In this document: positions 1 to 12,164 of the stretch, piece by piece
Numbering within the stretch: the first letter of the stretch is position 1
How the letters are laid out: each line of letters begins with the position of its first letter
NCBI GenBank assembly: GCA_033398695.1
Contig: CM065819.1
Span: 2,033,501-2,097,500 of the forward strand
Origin: Orobanche coerulescens
Taxonomy: Eukaryota; Streptophyta; Magnoliopsida; Lamiales; Orobanchaceae
DNA length: 64,000 bases
Reading direction: 5' to 3'
Notes under the pieces: generated by a model
Database searches by the model: none
Told to the model about the DNA's origin: nothing
The model's input: the letters and a program-made list of their open reading frames with translations, nothing else
Translations under genes and position numbers: made by a program

Positions 1-2282
1 AAGGAAAACACATATACAATAAGGATCAAAAGACTCACCAAAGTGAGGAACGACACACAAAATGAAAGATCGACGTGACCAACAATATCCAAAACAACCA
101 TCCTGGGATCACCATCCCCAAAGAATGATCAACACGATCAACAATCTCAACACAACAGTCCTAGAATCCTCATCCCTCAACGATCGATCAACACAACCAT
201 CAATACCAAACAATGGTCTTGGGATCAACATCCCTCAAGGAAAAGCCAATACGAATCTCATTATACGAAACCTCCACATACAACATATACAATAATCCAA
301 CAGAATAATTACCCTCATAACTGAACAATACTTAAATTACCTCAAAGCCGAAGACAATATCCTTTTCACGAACAAACATCCCTGAACAAATACACAGTTA
401 TTCGAATAATCTCAAATGAGGTACAGTCCATTAATATCAATAAACCACCATCCCGACATCAATGTCGACACAATAAATTATTCTCGATATCCGACATTCC
501 ATATCACAGACCAAAGGAAACTCACATCTCCGTCTTCACCAAACACATTTAAATCATATACATTATGATTTAATCCAAACCAAAGCACAATATACAAACC
601 ATCATTTCGACAATTTATATTTATAATATCATTGCCATATGAATTATAAATGAAATGAAATCAAAATCATTTATTAACTATTATGAACTAAACAAGTATA
701 GACTTGCCTTAAGTAGTAGAGTCTGTAAAATAGATCCATTGAAGTTTCCGAGATTTGATTTCCATACCTAGACAAGGTATTGATATTCCACTATCAATAG
801 CAATATACTACGACGTTCGATTTCCACGATCAACGATTATCCCAATTTTATAATTTTATTTTCCCCTTTCTCAAAAATGATGATCCGGACTTTAACAATT
901 TAATTACTAAAACTCCAGCATATTATTTTAAAAATAAAATAATATTCAATATTTTTCGGCCGTATTTATAGTATAACTGTTTTTTTTATCAATTTGATCG
1001 AATAAAACTTCGTATTATTTTAATACGGAAAATATTTCAAAATCATCAATTTTGAAAACTCATGATCCTCGTATAGAAAAATATTAATAATCATCGTTAT
1101 TAAACTTTCCACCCTTAAACACAATTAAGCTATTCAACCTATTCAATACATACGAAAAATATAGAGTTGACTCGGTGATATATTGATAAATACAGGAGTA
1201 TAAACAGTTGAGAAAAATCAAAATAAAAACTGATTTATGATCAAATGTATCTCAGAGATAAATTTCATGAAACTTTATCAAAATAAGACTTGCATGTTCA
1301 AAGATATACGTGTTCAAGTTAGACAATTCGATCAACTTTCAAAAGACAATTTGCTGGAAATAACAGATACGAACAGGGCTGACTCAGTGTAAAATGGCTT
1401 ACTTGGTTCTGGTATACTGACTCAATACCAATGGTACATGCTCCTTTTATACTAACATGTATTTTATACGCAAAATAGTCGAGAAGGATTCTCAAAATAA
1501 CTTACGGGTCGTGATATAATAGAGTTCAAATAAGGAAACCTAGTCTGGAATCCTCAGACTCACTGGAGAAATTCATCGAACAGGTTTCAGTCAGTATCCT
1601 GTAAAAGCTGGCCAGACTCACCAGAAAACGACTTATATTATCCAAGTATTCTGACTTAATACTTACGCTAAAGACAACATTTATACTTATATGTATCTTC
1701 TTTACAAAATGCTCGATGTATTTGTATAAATAACTTACCGATTGTGAGATAATCGAGTTCAAAGATGGCAACCCAGCCTGGAATTAACAGACTTTGGGGA
1801 ATTTCGTCAAACATGTATCGGACGTCTCCTCGACTAGGCTGATCAGATTCGTTGGGTGTTTGAGCGTTTTAGAGGTCTTAGAAATCTCAAAACTAGGACA
1901 TAGAAAGATGACCTTTAAGAGGTGTAAATTTTCTACAAATACTGATAAATGGAATGAGACTATAATAAACGCAAGGCCGTTCTTTACGGGTTAAGATTCC
2001 GCTAGTCAGTCAAACAGTATCCTGACTAGGCATCATGAGTGACTACCCGTGCCTCGCTCGCGCGGGATTCCCGAAAGCCTGTCGGACGCCGACGCACGCA
2101 ATGATGCATGGTGCCCAGTAGCTGGCAGTCTTCCACTAATTCAATCATAACTTCTTCGTCCGAGCTCCGATTTGCTCACTGTTTGAACCGTTGGAAAGCT
2201 AACTAAATTATATATAATACTGCTAATTTTAAGAATTTTTTAACTTCTCAAAAATTCGTGGTGATTATTCAAATTTGATACT
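1..2282. other. AT-rich unclassified flank, probable decayed retroelement
   Basis: No open reading frame here resembles a known protein. The stretch is AT-rich. It holds an imperfect tandem duplication (about 1390-1790, offset near 233 bp). Around 700 it carries an antisense copy of the AGGCAAGT motif that the LTRs of this window share. Near 2150-2200 there is a GTTGGAAAGCT-type sequence often seen in plant LTRs. These point to an old LTR or internal region in minus orientation, but I found no termini or target-site duplication, so the assignment is weak. Confidence 0.35.
1390..1790. repeat. Imperfect tandem duplication, about 233-bp unit
   Basis: Two diverged copies share the landmarks GAGTTCAAA (near 1522 and 1755), a TAACTTAC block, and an AAATTCATCGAACAGG versus AATTTCGTCAAACATG block. 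The duplication is old, because substitutions are frequent. Confidence 0.6.
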
Positions 2283-3208
2283 TGTAACACCCCGAGATAT
2301 TCAAGATTATTACAGCGCCGTAAATCCTTGATATAAGGATTTACAAGGTAAGAATTTAAAAACAACATCTATTAAATACCAATCATGGAAATAATTATTA
2401 CATCACCAGTCTAAAATATACAAATCAATCCACATCCAAATACAAACTTCAAAGACGACAAAACAACAACGTACTCGAGTACTTTATTAAAACAACACAA
2501 ACATCCGACAAATTATTCTGGCCGTAACATCACTCTGCACCCTCGTCATCATGCAGCTCTAGTGGTTGTTTTCCCGCTCTCCTGGATCCTGAACATAAAA
2601 CAAATATTTATCTCCGAAGGGGTTAGCATAACGATGCTAGTACAAGTACGATAATTATACAACAATGATTTATTCAACAATCCCTAAATAATAACGTCAA
2701 TAATATCAACAATAATCACAACAAGTTTCTCCAACGAGAAACAGTAATAATATACAACACATTGTATCAATCTCAACATGCTCGTGGTATTCCAACGATC
2801 CAGCGCACACGGCTATAGATTCCCATGATGATCACGTCGGACCAACGCATGGTGGAAATACTTGTCCAACGATCCAGCACACACAGCTATATATTCCCAT
2901 GATGATCCCGCCGGACCAACGCATGGTGGACAAATCAAACACAACACATATCCACAATATAACAAAGACATAACCGACATCAATACGAATAAATATAATT
3001 AAGGTACTTGCCTTAGAAAGATGGCAAGAAAATAAGCACTTTAACTATTTCAACCAACTCGGAGGCCGTCCCTACGATCAACCATTGGCAACACTCGAAC
3101 CTTAACTCAAAAGAAGATAATGACAAACTCAACTTACATAATAGGACCATCACACGAACATTGTAAACATTCCGATAGCGACCGAGAGTAATCCTCATAG
3201 TTTGGTTG
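2283..3208 (-). repeat. A1 3' LTR, left part
   Basis: It starts with TGTAACACCCC, the complement of the LTR 3' terminus. It contains the U5 hairpin sequence near 2322-2350, an antisense AGGCAAGTACC motif near 3004-3012, and two copies of a block around 2790-2935 with the landmark CGATCCAGC. It breaks at 3208 where B inserted, and the same LTR resumes at 29546. Confidence 0.85.
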
Positions 3209-5699
3209 TGTAACACCCCTAAACCACTCGGGAATATTACAGCGCCGCAGACCCTCTCCGTGAGGATCTACCAGGCTAATTACAGAAAACACCACAATAC
3301 AATACCTGCTGACATGTGTAATTAACGAACAATTAGACGGATTTGGTCTTTTACCACAATATACACATCAACCATACATTATTCTTTCTCGCAACTCATA
3401 CCCGCACAGGGGTTAACATAAATCAACATTCCCATAAAACGGGAAAATAAACACAATGGAAGGACAAAACAACAAGACATCACCAAATACTCAACATCGG
3501 TCTTCATGTGATTGGTATCGTCATCTTCTATCATCCTCCGTAACGATCTTGTGAATTGCTCCCCAGCAACCTGCAAATACCTGGATGCAATACAGACATC
3601 CACCCCCCGAATACTCGGGGTTAGCAAAACTCCACTGTTTTGCTAGTACAAGTATAAATACAAGGGCAAGCCATACATATCATACTCCAAGAACATAGAA
3701 ATCGTGAATATACTTCCCGAGATAATTCACTTGATCAAACAGTTTGAATTATGAAAGATAGGAATAAAATCATTTTATATCTCACAAAACATTTTTATGA
3801 TCTCGGGAGTTTTGAAAACATTTGGGGTTTAAGAATTCTCAAGCCTTTCGAAACATTTAGGGATACAGCCCAAAATCATTTAGTTCAAGATACGATTCCG
3901 ATAACAAAATACGGGGTCCACGACCCAATCATAACATTCCAATCACAAACACGGGGGTCTACGACCCAAATCATCCACGTTACATACTCGCAAGATAACC
4001 CGACGGAAACTACGCCTGTCACACATTACTATGACAACAGTCTCACAGAACGACATCAGAGAGCACAACTTTACAACTTAACCATACGGTAGAAGTCGAC
4101 ACACTAAGGAGCTACACCACACAGAGCAACCACAGGACTAACGTACCCATACCAAATTATCACAACCAAGTGATGAATCACACACAACACATTTACTGGT
4201 GCCATTCCAGCCAAGTATAATACCATTTGGACTGCTATTCTAATCAGACAACACAATTAATACCAAGCAAATATCAATACCAAACAACACCAAGTGCCCC
4301 AACCTCCTTACGAAGGAGTAACAACTAATATCACACAACGTCACATATTCACCATACAATTACAATATCAATACACAATCCTCGGCAAATAATTACCGTC
4401 TACTAAATTCACTAAAATATGTTCAATATCTTCCAACATACGAAACTATCGCACGTATTCCAAAAACACACTAATCTACAAAGCATACGAGTTATCTTTT
4501 GAAAGACAACAATTATCGAGAACATACTGATCCTTTTAAAAGTTCATTAAAACAACCAAATTGTAATTTTGGTTCTAATACCAACGAATACGTCTACGAA
4601 ACACGAAATGTATGCGCAAGATACTTGCCTCTACCACAAGCAATGAAACGACGAACGGACACGGTCGGGTGGCCCTCGAACTTCCAAGAACGACCAAGAA
4701 CTCGACAACTCCGCAAAACTACGAAAATAACATCACCACGAATTAATAATGCTAATCGGAATTCAAATCAACTCGAAAAACAACACGGATCCGAGGGTTT
4801 CTTCAAGACAAATCGAGGATCAAGTTCCGGGTGATAAAAATTGATAAATGAGTCAAAAAATCCTAAGACCATGATCAATACAACAAGAATACAAAGAACA
4901 ATTCATCAATCTCGGACAAAATCAACGATTCACGAAGAAACCCCCAAAAGTCGCACAACTAGGGTTCTAGGAAAGAATGTACCTTGATTCGATGAAGAAC
5001 AAGGATTCGTCGGTGGTATAATCGAAAAGGATTTTCCAAAACACCTTGGAAATGATTAGAATCGACCAAGGACTCGGGCTCCCGAGCCTCCCGTCGCCAG
5101 CCGCCGCAAGAAGTGAGAAAAAGGGTAGAAATGAGGTCTGGCCGAAGCCCAAGCCTATATATGCCGACAGCGTTACAGCCGTAATCGGCAGGGCCTTACG
5201 GCCGTAACTCGGTCAATGCCTATAGCGTACGTAATGACCGACTCCTAGCGTACGTAACGAACACCGCTTACGGCCGTACTCAACATGGCCTTACGGCTGT
5301 AACCGAACTCCCAGGGCCACTGCCCGAAATCTGCCGACGCCTTACGGCCATAATCGGCCATCGCCTAGCGGCCGTAATGAAGCCTTACGGCCGTAACCTG
5401 GCGATCCTTACAGCCGTAATCGAGTGTCTCCAGGCCAAGGTGTGCGGGTGCGTTACGGCCGTAATCGGCCATGCCTTACGGCCGTAACTCAGCCCAGCCA
5501 ACCCTCCGACTGTCCAGCTAGTGACTCGACGACGTCTCGATCGCGCAAACGCACCGACTATGATCCAAAATAATAACAAACAGGCTACAAAATTCAACGA
5601 ATCACAGTGCAAGCACACGATTCCAAGGACGTGAATGATAACAAACTGTCCGACCGAAGAAATTCAACAAAACAACGAACGAAGATCTCGGGTATTACA
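3209..5699 (-). repeat. B 3' LTR
   Basis: It is 2,491 bp and pairs with 26905-29545. From the right it holds the TGTAATACCC start, a cluster of TTACGGCCGTAA-type palindromes (about 5171-5490), a TATATA box near 5153-5160, the AGGCAAGTA motif (complement near 4620-4630), the double hairpin region (3600-3645) and the U5 hairpin (3247-3271). Compared with the right LTR it lacks about 240 bp near 4240 and has about 75 bp extra near 4890-4970. Confidence 0.9.
5171..5490. repeat. Palindrome cluster TTACGGCCGTAA in B 3' LTR
   Basis: Repeated exact and near-exact copies of the self-complementary 12-mer TTACGGCCGTAA are mixed with TAGCGTACGTAA variants. The cluster lies directly next to the CATATATAGG TATA-like box read on the minus strand, the promoter side of U3. 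Confidence 0.85.
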
Positions 5700-6342
5700 T
5701 TCCACCCCACTTAAAAGAAGTTTCGTCCCCGAAACTTAAACATAAAACGATCAACGTGATACAGTCTCATATAACACACGCTATCTGTTGCCAGCGACCT
5801 ACAACGAATCACATGCAGCACGTAGCGGCTACCATCCATATCGCTACACCAGAACCACAACAAAACATAATGAATAAAAATCAATATGGTTAACCAACCC
5901 GAACAGCACAACAATCAAACCACGAGTTAATCGTTGAACAAATATGAAATTCCAACGACCCAAGATTTAGAAGATCGAATATGAAGTTAATTTCCCGAAC
6001 TAAGGAAATTACGAAGTGATCTGAACGCTCAAACTCATGATGCGAGATCAATGAATACCGGACAACAAACGATCGAACAACAACGATCGAGACAACAACG
6101 GTCGAACAATCATATCCAGATCATGACGAAGAACGAAAATCGAATAGCATCACTGAAGTCCATATCACAAATCAAGACAATATATGATCCGGTAAAAATG
6201 ACAAGATATATATTTACATAAGATTCACAGGAGCGGAACCGAATTCAGAAAAAGTCACAACGACAAATAGATTAACCCGAAACAATACCGCAACTCGTTC
6301 GAACAACAAAAAGTGAAGAGTATAACATGTCCAGAAAATATC
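5700..6342 (-). other. B internal region, 3' part with polypurine tract
   Basis: The complement of 5700-5720 is the purine-rich tract before the 3' LTR. The rest is noncoding and collinear with the 3' internal part of D1 (9351 onward), including shared GATCCGGT and CACTCGTTCGA landmarks. It ends at 6342, where D1 inserted and duplicated ATATC. Confidence 0.75.
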
Positions 6343-7087
6343 TGTAACACCCCCAAAACCGTATGGGAATATTACACGCCGTAAACCCTTTCCGCAAGGA
6401 TCTACCAGGCTAAACGTCCATAAACAACCAAATGCTTGCCCGGACAAGGTCAAACAATATAACAATACAGACCGTTAAGGTCACTTACACATAAACTCAC
6501 AGACCGATGAGGTCACACAACTCTATCAACAGGACTGACTAACAACATTACCCACACAGGGTTCGAAATACAATACAACGGAAGACTGAATCAACTCTAA
6601 CAATACAAATAAACTCTACCAACTCTCAACTCTTGATTAGTATCGCAGCTCGTCATCCCCTTGTGCCAATCCTGTGACTGCTCCCCTGAACCTGCATGTA
6701 CCTGGACGCAAAACAGACATCCACCCCCCGAATACTCGGGGGTTAGTAAAACTCCACTGTTTTACTAGTGCAAGTATCAAACCATACGAAAAGTAACAAG
6801 CAAAATTGCAACTACGAATTTAATACGGAAATCAATTATCAAAATGTTCCCGAGAAGTTTTAGAATTTCGAACTCAAGTAAGAGATATTTGAAAAGGAAC
6901 ACATCATCTCGGGGATTTTTAAAGCAGAAATTCTTTTGGATCTCGAGTCCCAATTTACAAAACCCTTTTCGTAAACAATAGGGCCTTAGCCCGATTCTCG
7001 TTTCAAAACATACTAAATAATATATCATTATGAGTCCGAGATCCATATTTAAAATGTTACCCGAACAATCACTGCTACACAATCATT

Positions 7088-7460
7088 GTTCGTACACATC
7101 ATGTACCGAACTCCGGAGGCCTCGACGGACCCTACCCGGCCACACACACTGTTCGTACACATCATGTACCGAACTCCGGAGGCCTCAACGGACCCTACCC
7201 GGCCACACACACTGTTCGTACACATCATGTACCGAACTCCGGAGGCCTCAACGGACCCTACCCGGCCACAACATCGTTCGTACACATCATGTCTTGAACT
7301 CCGCAGGCCTCGTCGCACCTACCGGATCACACACCTTGTCCGTACACGTCATGTACCGGACTCCAGAGGCCTCGTCAGACCCTACCTGGATCACACACCT
7401 TGTTCGTACACATCATGTACCGAACTCCAGAGGCCTCGTCAGACCCTACCTGGAACACAC
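7088..7460. repeat. 62-bp minisatellite, six copies, D1 3' LTR
   Basis: Six tandem units of about 62 bp share GTACACATCATGTACCGAAC and CCGGAGGCCTC landmarks. Units 4-6 are diverged. The unit length is not a multiple of three, so the array stays open in several frames on both strands, and the long predicted peptides there are artefacts. The same array is at 12908-13280. Confidence 0.9.
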
Positions 7461-8447
7461 ACACATCGACACGACACAATTCATAATCATTAAATGTCAA
7501 GCCAATCCACATTACACCGAAATGTACAATCAAGTATGTAACCCAAAACAACACAAACATCATGATCATCACAACGACTCTTAACGAACATAACACACAT
7601 TCGGTACACAATACATTGAACAAACACGTGTACAACCTTCTCATATGTACATCGCAATCCCGCACAAATGGCACAACACCTAACACGTATACCAATATAT
7701 CACTATTATCACAAAGCCTTCAAATTTCGGAAAACACAACCAACTCAAACGGAACATATTTACGGAGGCAAGCAAAATCGTCATACATATCATACGTAAT
7801 TAATATTCACAAGATACAAATCGTATAATAAGATACTTGCCTTAATAACCGCTACCAAACGTTCCGAAGAACACCGTTCGACCGGGAAGCTCGGACCCCG
7901 AAGGAGACAACGAACGGAAGGGTTCCGACTCGAGTTCTTCACAAGAATTCGACCCTAACAACATAAATTCAATAAATCATCGATCATACGAGGAAGAATA
8001 ATCGTAGAACGCCCGAAAACCCCTCTATGACATTTTACCGGACACCTTCAAGGCGTCGGTCAAGAACTCGACCAAAATAACGAATCGATACGATCCGACC
8101 ATGGGTTAACAAGGGAAAAGATACAATACATCCTAATAATCATCAATCCATCACAATCTTAAGTTAAATTGGATTAACCGGGCGGAATCGAACAAAATAC
8201 CCAAAATCCCCAATTATCCAAAAGGGAGGGTTTCAAGAATATTACCTTAGGAGATTCAAGTACCAAGATCCGTAGAACACGCGTTAGATTGATTATCCGA
8301 GCCTCACAACCGAAAAGAAATGATGAAAATCGACCCCCGGATGAAGAACTCTCCCCCTCTCTATCACTCTCTCTCGCGATGCAGGTGGAAATGGGGAGGA
8401 GACGACCGATCTCGTCTAATAAGGACGAATCTGCGCAATTACCGCTT

Positions 8448-8735
8448 CGTGTGCCGCGGCCACGGCAAGTGTGCCGCGGCACAGCCGAAAATTTACTCCT
8501 GTGTTTTGGCATTGTGCGCGGCCACGGCTGCGTGTGCCGCGGCACCGCAGTCTGATTGGGTTTGGTCGCGGAAGACACACGAGTGTGCCGCGGCACCGGA
8601 CAGTGTGCGCGGCACTGCTCGCGCTGTGCCGCGGCACCGGATGGGTGTGCCGCGGCACACAGTACAGATCGCTCGACCAACATTTGGAGAAATTTGTGTG
8701 CCGCGGCGCACACACCTTGTGCCGCGGCCCACACC
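8448..8735. repeat. Palindrome cluster GTGCCGCGGCAC in D1 3' LTR
   Basis: About ten copies of the self-complementary 12-mer GTGCCGCGGCAC, some degenerate, sit just upstream (minus-strand sense) of a CATAAAGG TATA-like box. This is the same place that TTACGGCCGTAA occupies in B. Confidence 0.9.
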
Positions 8736-10469
8736 CCTTTATGGGTCCCAAAATGATAAAAATGATCCGGAAAGAGAATAAAACGATAGGAATCATTATT
8801 CGGGAACCAATAACACGAAATGGATCCACGGCAACCCCGAAACGGCGGTTCCGCACCACAATAACGAGAATACAGTTCAACAGTTGACAGGAAGGACACA
8901 CTGAAAGGTACACGAGGGTCACTATGACCGAGAAATATACCAAAAATGAAAATACAAGGGAAAGAAAAGTACCGGATATTACAGAGACAACAATTACAGA
9001 TACGGATACCCGTAACTTTGGGCAAATTACAAAATGACCCAGAACGCCCGGAAATCACGATACGTGATCGAAAAACCAAACCGAAGATTACAACACGTCC
9101 AACAAAGTTAAACGGACTTGCGGGAAACTCGAAACAGCAGTTTCGGACGAGATTCGCAAGAATCGAACTCAAGTGCGGAAAAGTCGCTAAAAAGCACGGA
9201 ACTCAACAAAACAACACCGAAATGAACTCGGATGACAAAAAGTGTAGAATTAATCATTCTCGAAATGACGAAACGGTCATGAGCGAGTTGTCAAAACGGA
9301 CTTCGGCCGAAAAAGAAATTTACCGAAAATCGAAAATTGCGGATATTACATTCTACCCTCCTTAAAAGAAGTTTCGTCCCGAAACTTAAAACAAGTAGGG
9401 AGAAGAAATATCCCGCCTGGAAAAACTCAACGAGATACTCAAGAAGTGCGTAACTCATGCCCAACGGGGAAACGTTACAAGCAACGCAACGGAATATACG
9501 GCGTGAAATCACGCTCCACGACGACCAACACGACGCCCCCGGTATAGACATAATAAAATCAACAAGTGACAAGTGTCATCAAACAGATAATACAATCGAG
9601 TCGATTATCTGAACAATCGTAAAACACAACGAACAAATACGATTGACCAATCCAACGGTTCATCAATCAAAACGCGAGCCAAACGCTGAACAAATACGGA
9701 ATTCCACCGCCCAAGGGTTGGAAGATCGAAACGAGACTAATTTCTCGAACTTAAGGAAATTACGAAGGAGTCTGGACGTTCAACAATCATGAATCGAGAT
9801 CAACAAAAAAAAACGGACAATCAATGAATAACCATAACGATCGAGTCAACAAAAATCGAATACTCATGTTCGGATCACGAAGAACAATAAGGTTCAACCG
9901 ACAACTCCGAAGTTCACATCTCGACTCGAGACAAAACATGATCCGGTGAAAACAACAAGATGTGCACCCACATCAGATCCACAGGAAAGGGAATAACAAT
10001 TGAAAAAAAAAATCACAACGACAAACGAGTTATTCCGAAACAATACCACACTCGTTCGATCAACAAAAGCAAGGGGTAGGACAAGCTCAGAAAATGTCAA
10101 CGAACATAACCGAGTCAACAGAGTCGAAAATACAGAGGTTCAAAATCCAACCCACTTCGAATAAGAGAACTAATAAAACCAGATGATGTCACTTCTGAAC
10201 AAGGTTCACAAGAATCGAACCGAACTCGAAAAAGTCACAGCGATAACCAGATCGACCCACAATAGGATCACAGCTCGTTCGAACGACGAAACCGGAATAC
10301 AGAACAAGTTCAGAAAGTATCAACGAACACGAGCGAGTCGATAGAATTGAGAAAGAGAAAATGCAGGGGCAAAAATAATACGGGTATTATGTTCGACCTC
10401 TTCAAAAAGAAGTGTCGTTCCCGAAACTCACAACACGAAATCAAGGTGACAACACAACAAGCATCCGGC

Positions 10470-10663
10470 GAAACATCTCCCATGGGCCTCTTAGAGCCGA
10501 TTCCGATAATCAGTCTTTGAGCGCGAACTCCGAAAGTCTTGGTAGTCAAATCGCAAAACTGAATTCGGTGTCCCTCTAGTCCACACTGGAAATGTGTTAC
10601 TGACGAGAAGGACAATTTACACGTGCATGCCCCGGCACATCACGGTTGAAACACCTCGACTCG
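10470..10663 (-). pseudogene. Gag remnant of D1 (start codons joined to a zinc-knuckle relic)
   Basis: The minus strand begins with ATGCCGAGTCG, matching the MPR gag start seen in elements C and E. The frame closes after about 16 codons. In another frame just downstream the peptide THFQCGLEGHRIQFC follows, a zinc knuckle that has lost its first cysteine. The whole matrix/capsid-like region between them is missing. A collinear remnant exists in D2 (53300-53486 with 56469-56480), so the deletion predates both copies and is a feature of the D family. It cannot make a working Gag. Confidence 0.65.
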
Positions 10664-12148
10664 GCATACCGAAAATACAAATGATAAATACAATGGGGCA
10701 TAACGTCGCAAAACAACATAGCGGAGATGCCAACTCAGCACAACAAGGAATCATAATACATATCATATACAACGATTATCATCGTAAAATAATACACACA
10801 AACACTACAGCAACGACGGTATCGTTCGGCGACCTCAACGGCCCGAACAATAACCAGCACATAATTACAACATTGTGAAACAATCACATATGCACACTAA
10901 CGTACAAACCCAAGCTTTAACAGCTCACACAGGTGCGATAACACGCAAGCCACCACGAAATGAAAACATAAAGGATCGTCATCACACCTCCCACAAGGGC
11001 TAGCAAAATATATGCGTGGCGAACGACTCGACGCTCACGCCACCAATTCAATCACAATTCGGGGTTAACACCGTAACGAAAGTTCAAAAACCACACACGC
11101 ATTTCCGGTCCGCAAAAAGGAATGATAAGTTTTAAAACGAAAACCACCTTTTGAAAACAGTTTGGAAACAACAGTTGATCTTGAGTATCATTTTACAAAA
11201 AAAAAGTAGTACAAACACCATTATTGAGACTTTGAAAATCATCTTGCGTTTGAACAAAAATGAGGACACCTTTCCTTTAGTGAAAAACTTTCAAAAATAT
11301 TCGACCCTTGGGTCTAAACAACTGCATTTGAAAATATCTCAAAATATTTTTGGTCCTCAACCGGAAAATTCTTGAAATGTATTGCGGCATTAGAAAACAC
11401 CTTGAAAACACCGCAAGAAAATAATTCGTTTTAAAAGTACGTCTCGAATTTCAATTTTCTAAGATACTCAAGGTTTTCAAAAATAATTCAATGGGCTAGC
11501 ACGCCCAAAAATTTCGAGTAATTACATCGGACAATATAGCGCCGAGGGTCCCACGGAACCACTGTGCTAAAAACCTTTTATAAGCTACCAAAAAGGCCGA
11601 TGACGGTAATATTTCAAAAATTCACAAAATCCGTTTACAAAATACTAAATTCCGTCATAAGAATTTCGCCAAAATGATCGAGGCCATAATGCCAAAAACT
11701 CGGTTAAGGGAATTGGTTTTCAAAATAAAACTCAGTCGGTAAAATACCGAAAGCCATTACAAAAGAACTCACGCAACGGATAAAAGAAATAAAATAAAAC
11801 ATGCACAAGACAGCAACACTACTCCTCATATGAACGAAAAATGGGAGTCAAATGATCACATATCACGAAATCAAAATCCATAAGAGGATTCCATCAATTC
11901 ACTCATAATCATAAAAAAAAAATTAGCTCGTGTCACACGAGGCACAACACAAAGAAGGGAGACTTACATCCACAGGCCGCACGGAGATGACGGTCGCCCA
12001 CGATACTAATCTCATCCGACAACATATCCGACACGTTGTGACTACGCACAACTCAACTTGTCACCTGACGACTCGAACGACAAGACAACACATTACTCGA
12101 CAAACCACGACTCGACTCGACCCGGCAGCCTAAATTTCCGCAACCTAA

Positions 12149-12161
12149 GCTCTGATACCAT
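12149..12161 (-). other. Primer-binding site of D1 (tRNA-Met type)
   Basis: The complement reads TGGTATCAGAGC, the usual match to the 3' end of plant initiator tRNA-Met. It begins 3 nt inside the 5' LTR edge at 12165. Confidence 0.92.
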
Positions 12162-12164
12162 AAA

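Larger units (their letters stand above)
6343..9350 (-). repeat. D1 3' LTR
   Basis: The order read on the minus strand is: TGTAATATCC start (9350), palindrome cluster GTGCCGCGGCAC (8448-8735), a CATAAAGG TATA-like box (about 8738-8746), AGGCAAGTATC (complement near 7832), a 62-bp tandem array (7088-7460), the double hairpin (6725-6767) and the U5 hairpin (about 6380-6405), ending in TGTTACA. Confidence 0.9.
9351..12164 (-). other. D1 internal region, noncoding apart from a gag remnant
   Basis: It has the primer-binding site at the right end, about 1.5 kb of leader, a gag start codon context near 10660, a zinc-knuckle remnant, and then a second purine-tract plus LTR-start-like block near 10375-10430. 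About 1 kb of noncoding sequence follows, ending at the true purine tract at 9351-9368. No protease, RT or integrase is present. Confidence 0.8.

Noticed and set aside
7030..7695. Long overlapping open frames on both strands
   Set aside because: They run through the 62-bp minisatellite. The repeat keeps several frames open by chance, and the same peptides recur in both D1 LTRs.
8174..9172. A 332-codon minus-strand frame and overlapping frames around 8289-8943 (also 14141-14996)
   Set aside because: They lie across the GTGCCGCGGCAC cluster and LTR sequence. The composition is repeat-driven and no domain is recognisable.
12149..12161. tRNA gene fragment
   Set aside because: The tRNA-Met match is only the 12-13 nt primer-binding site next to an LTR, with no cloverleaf around it.
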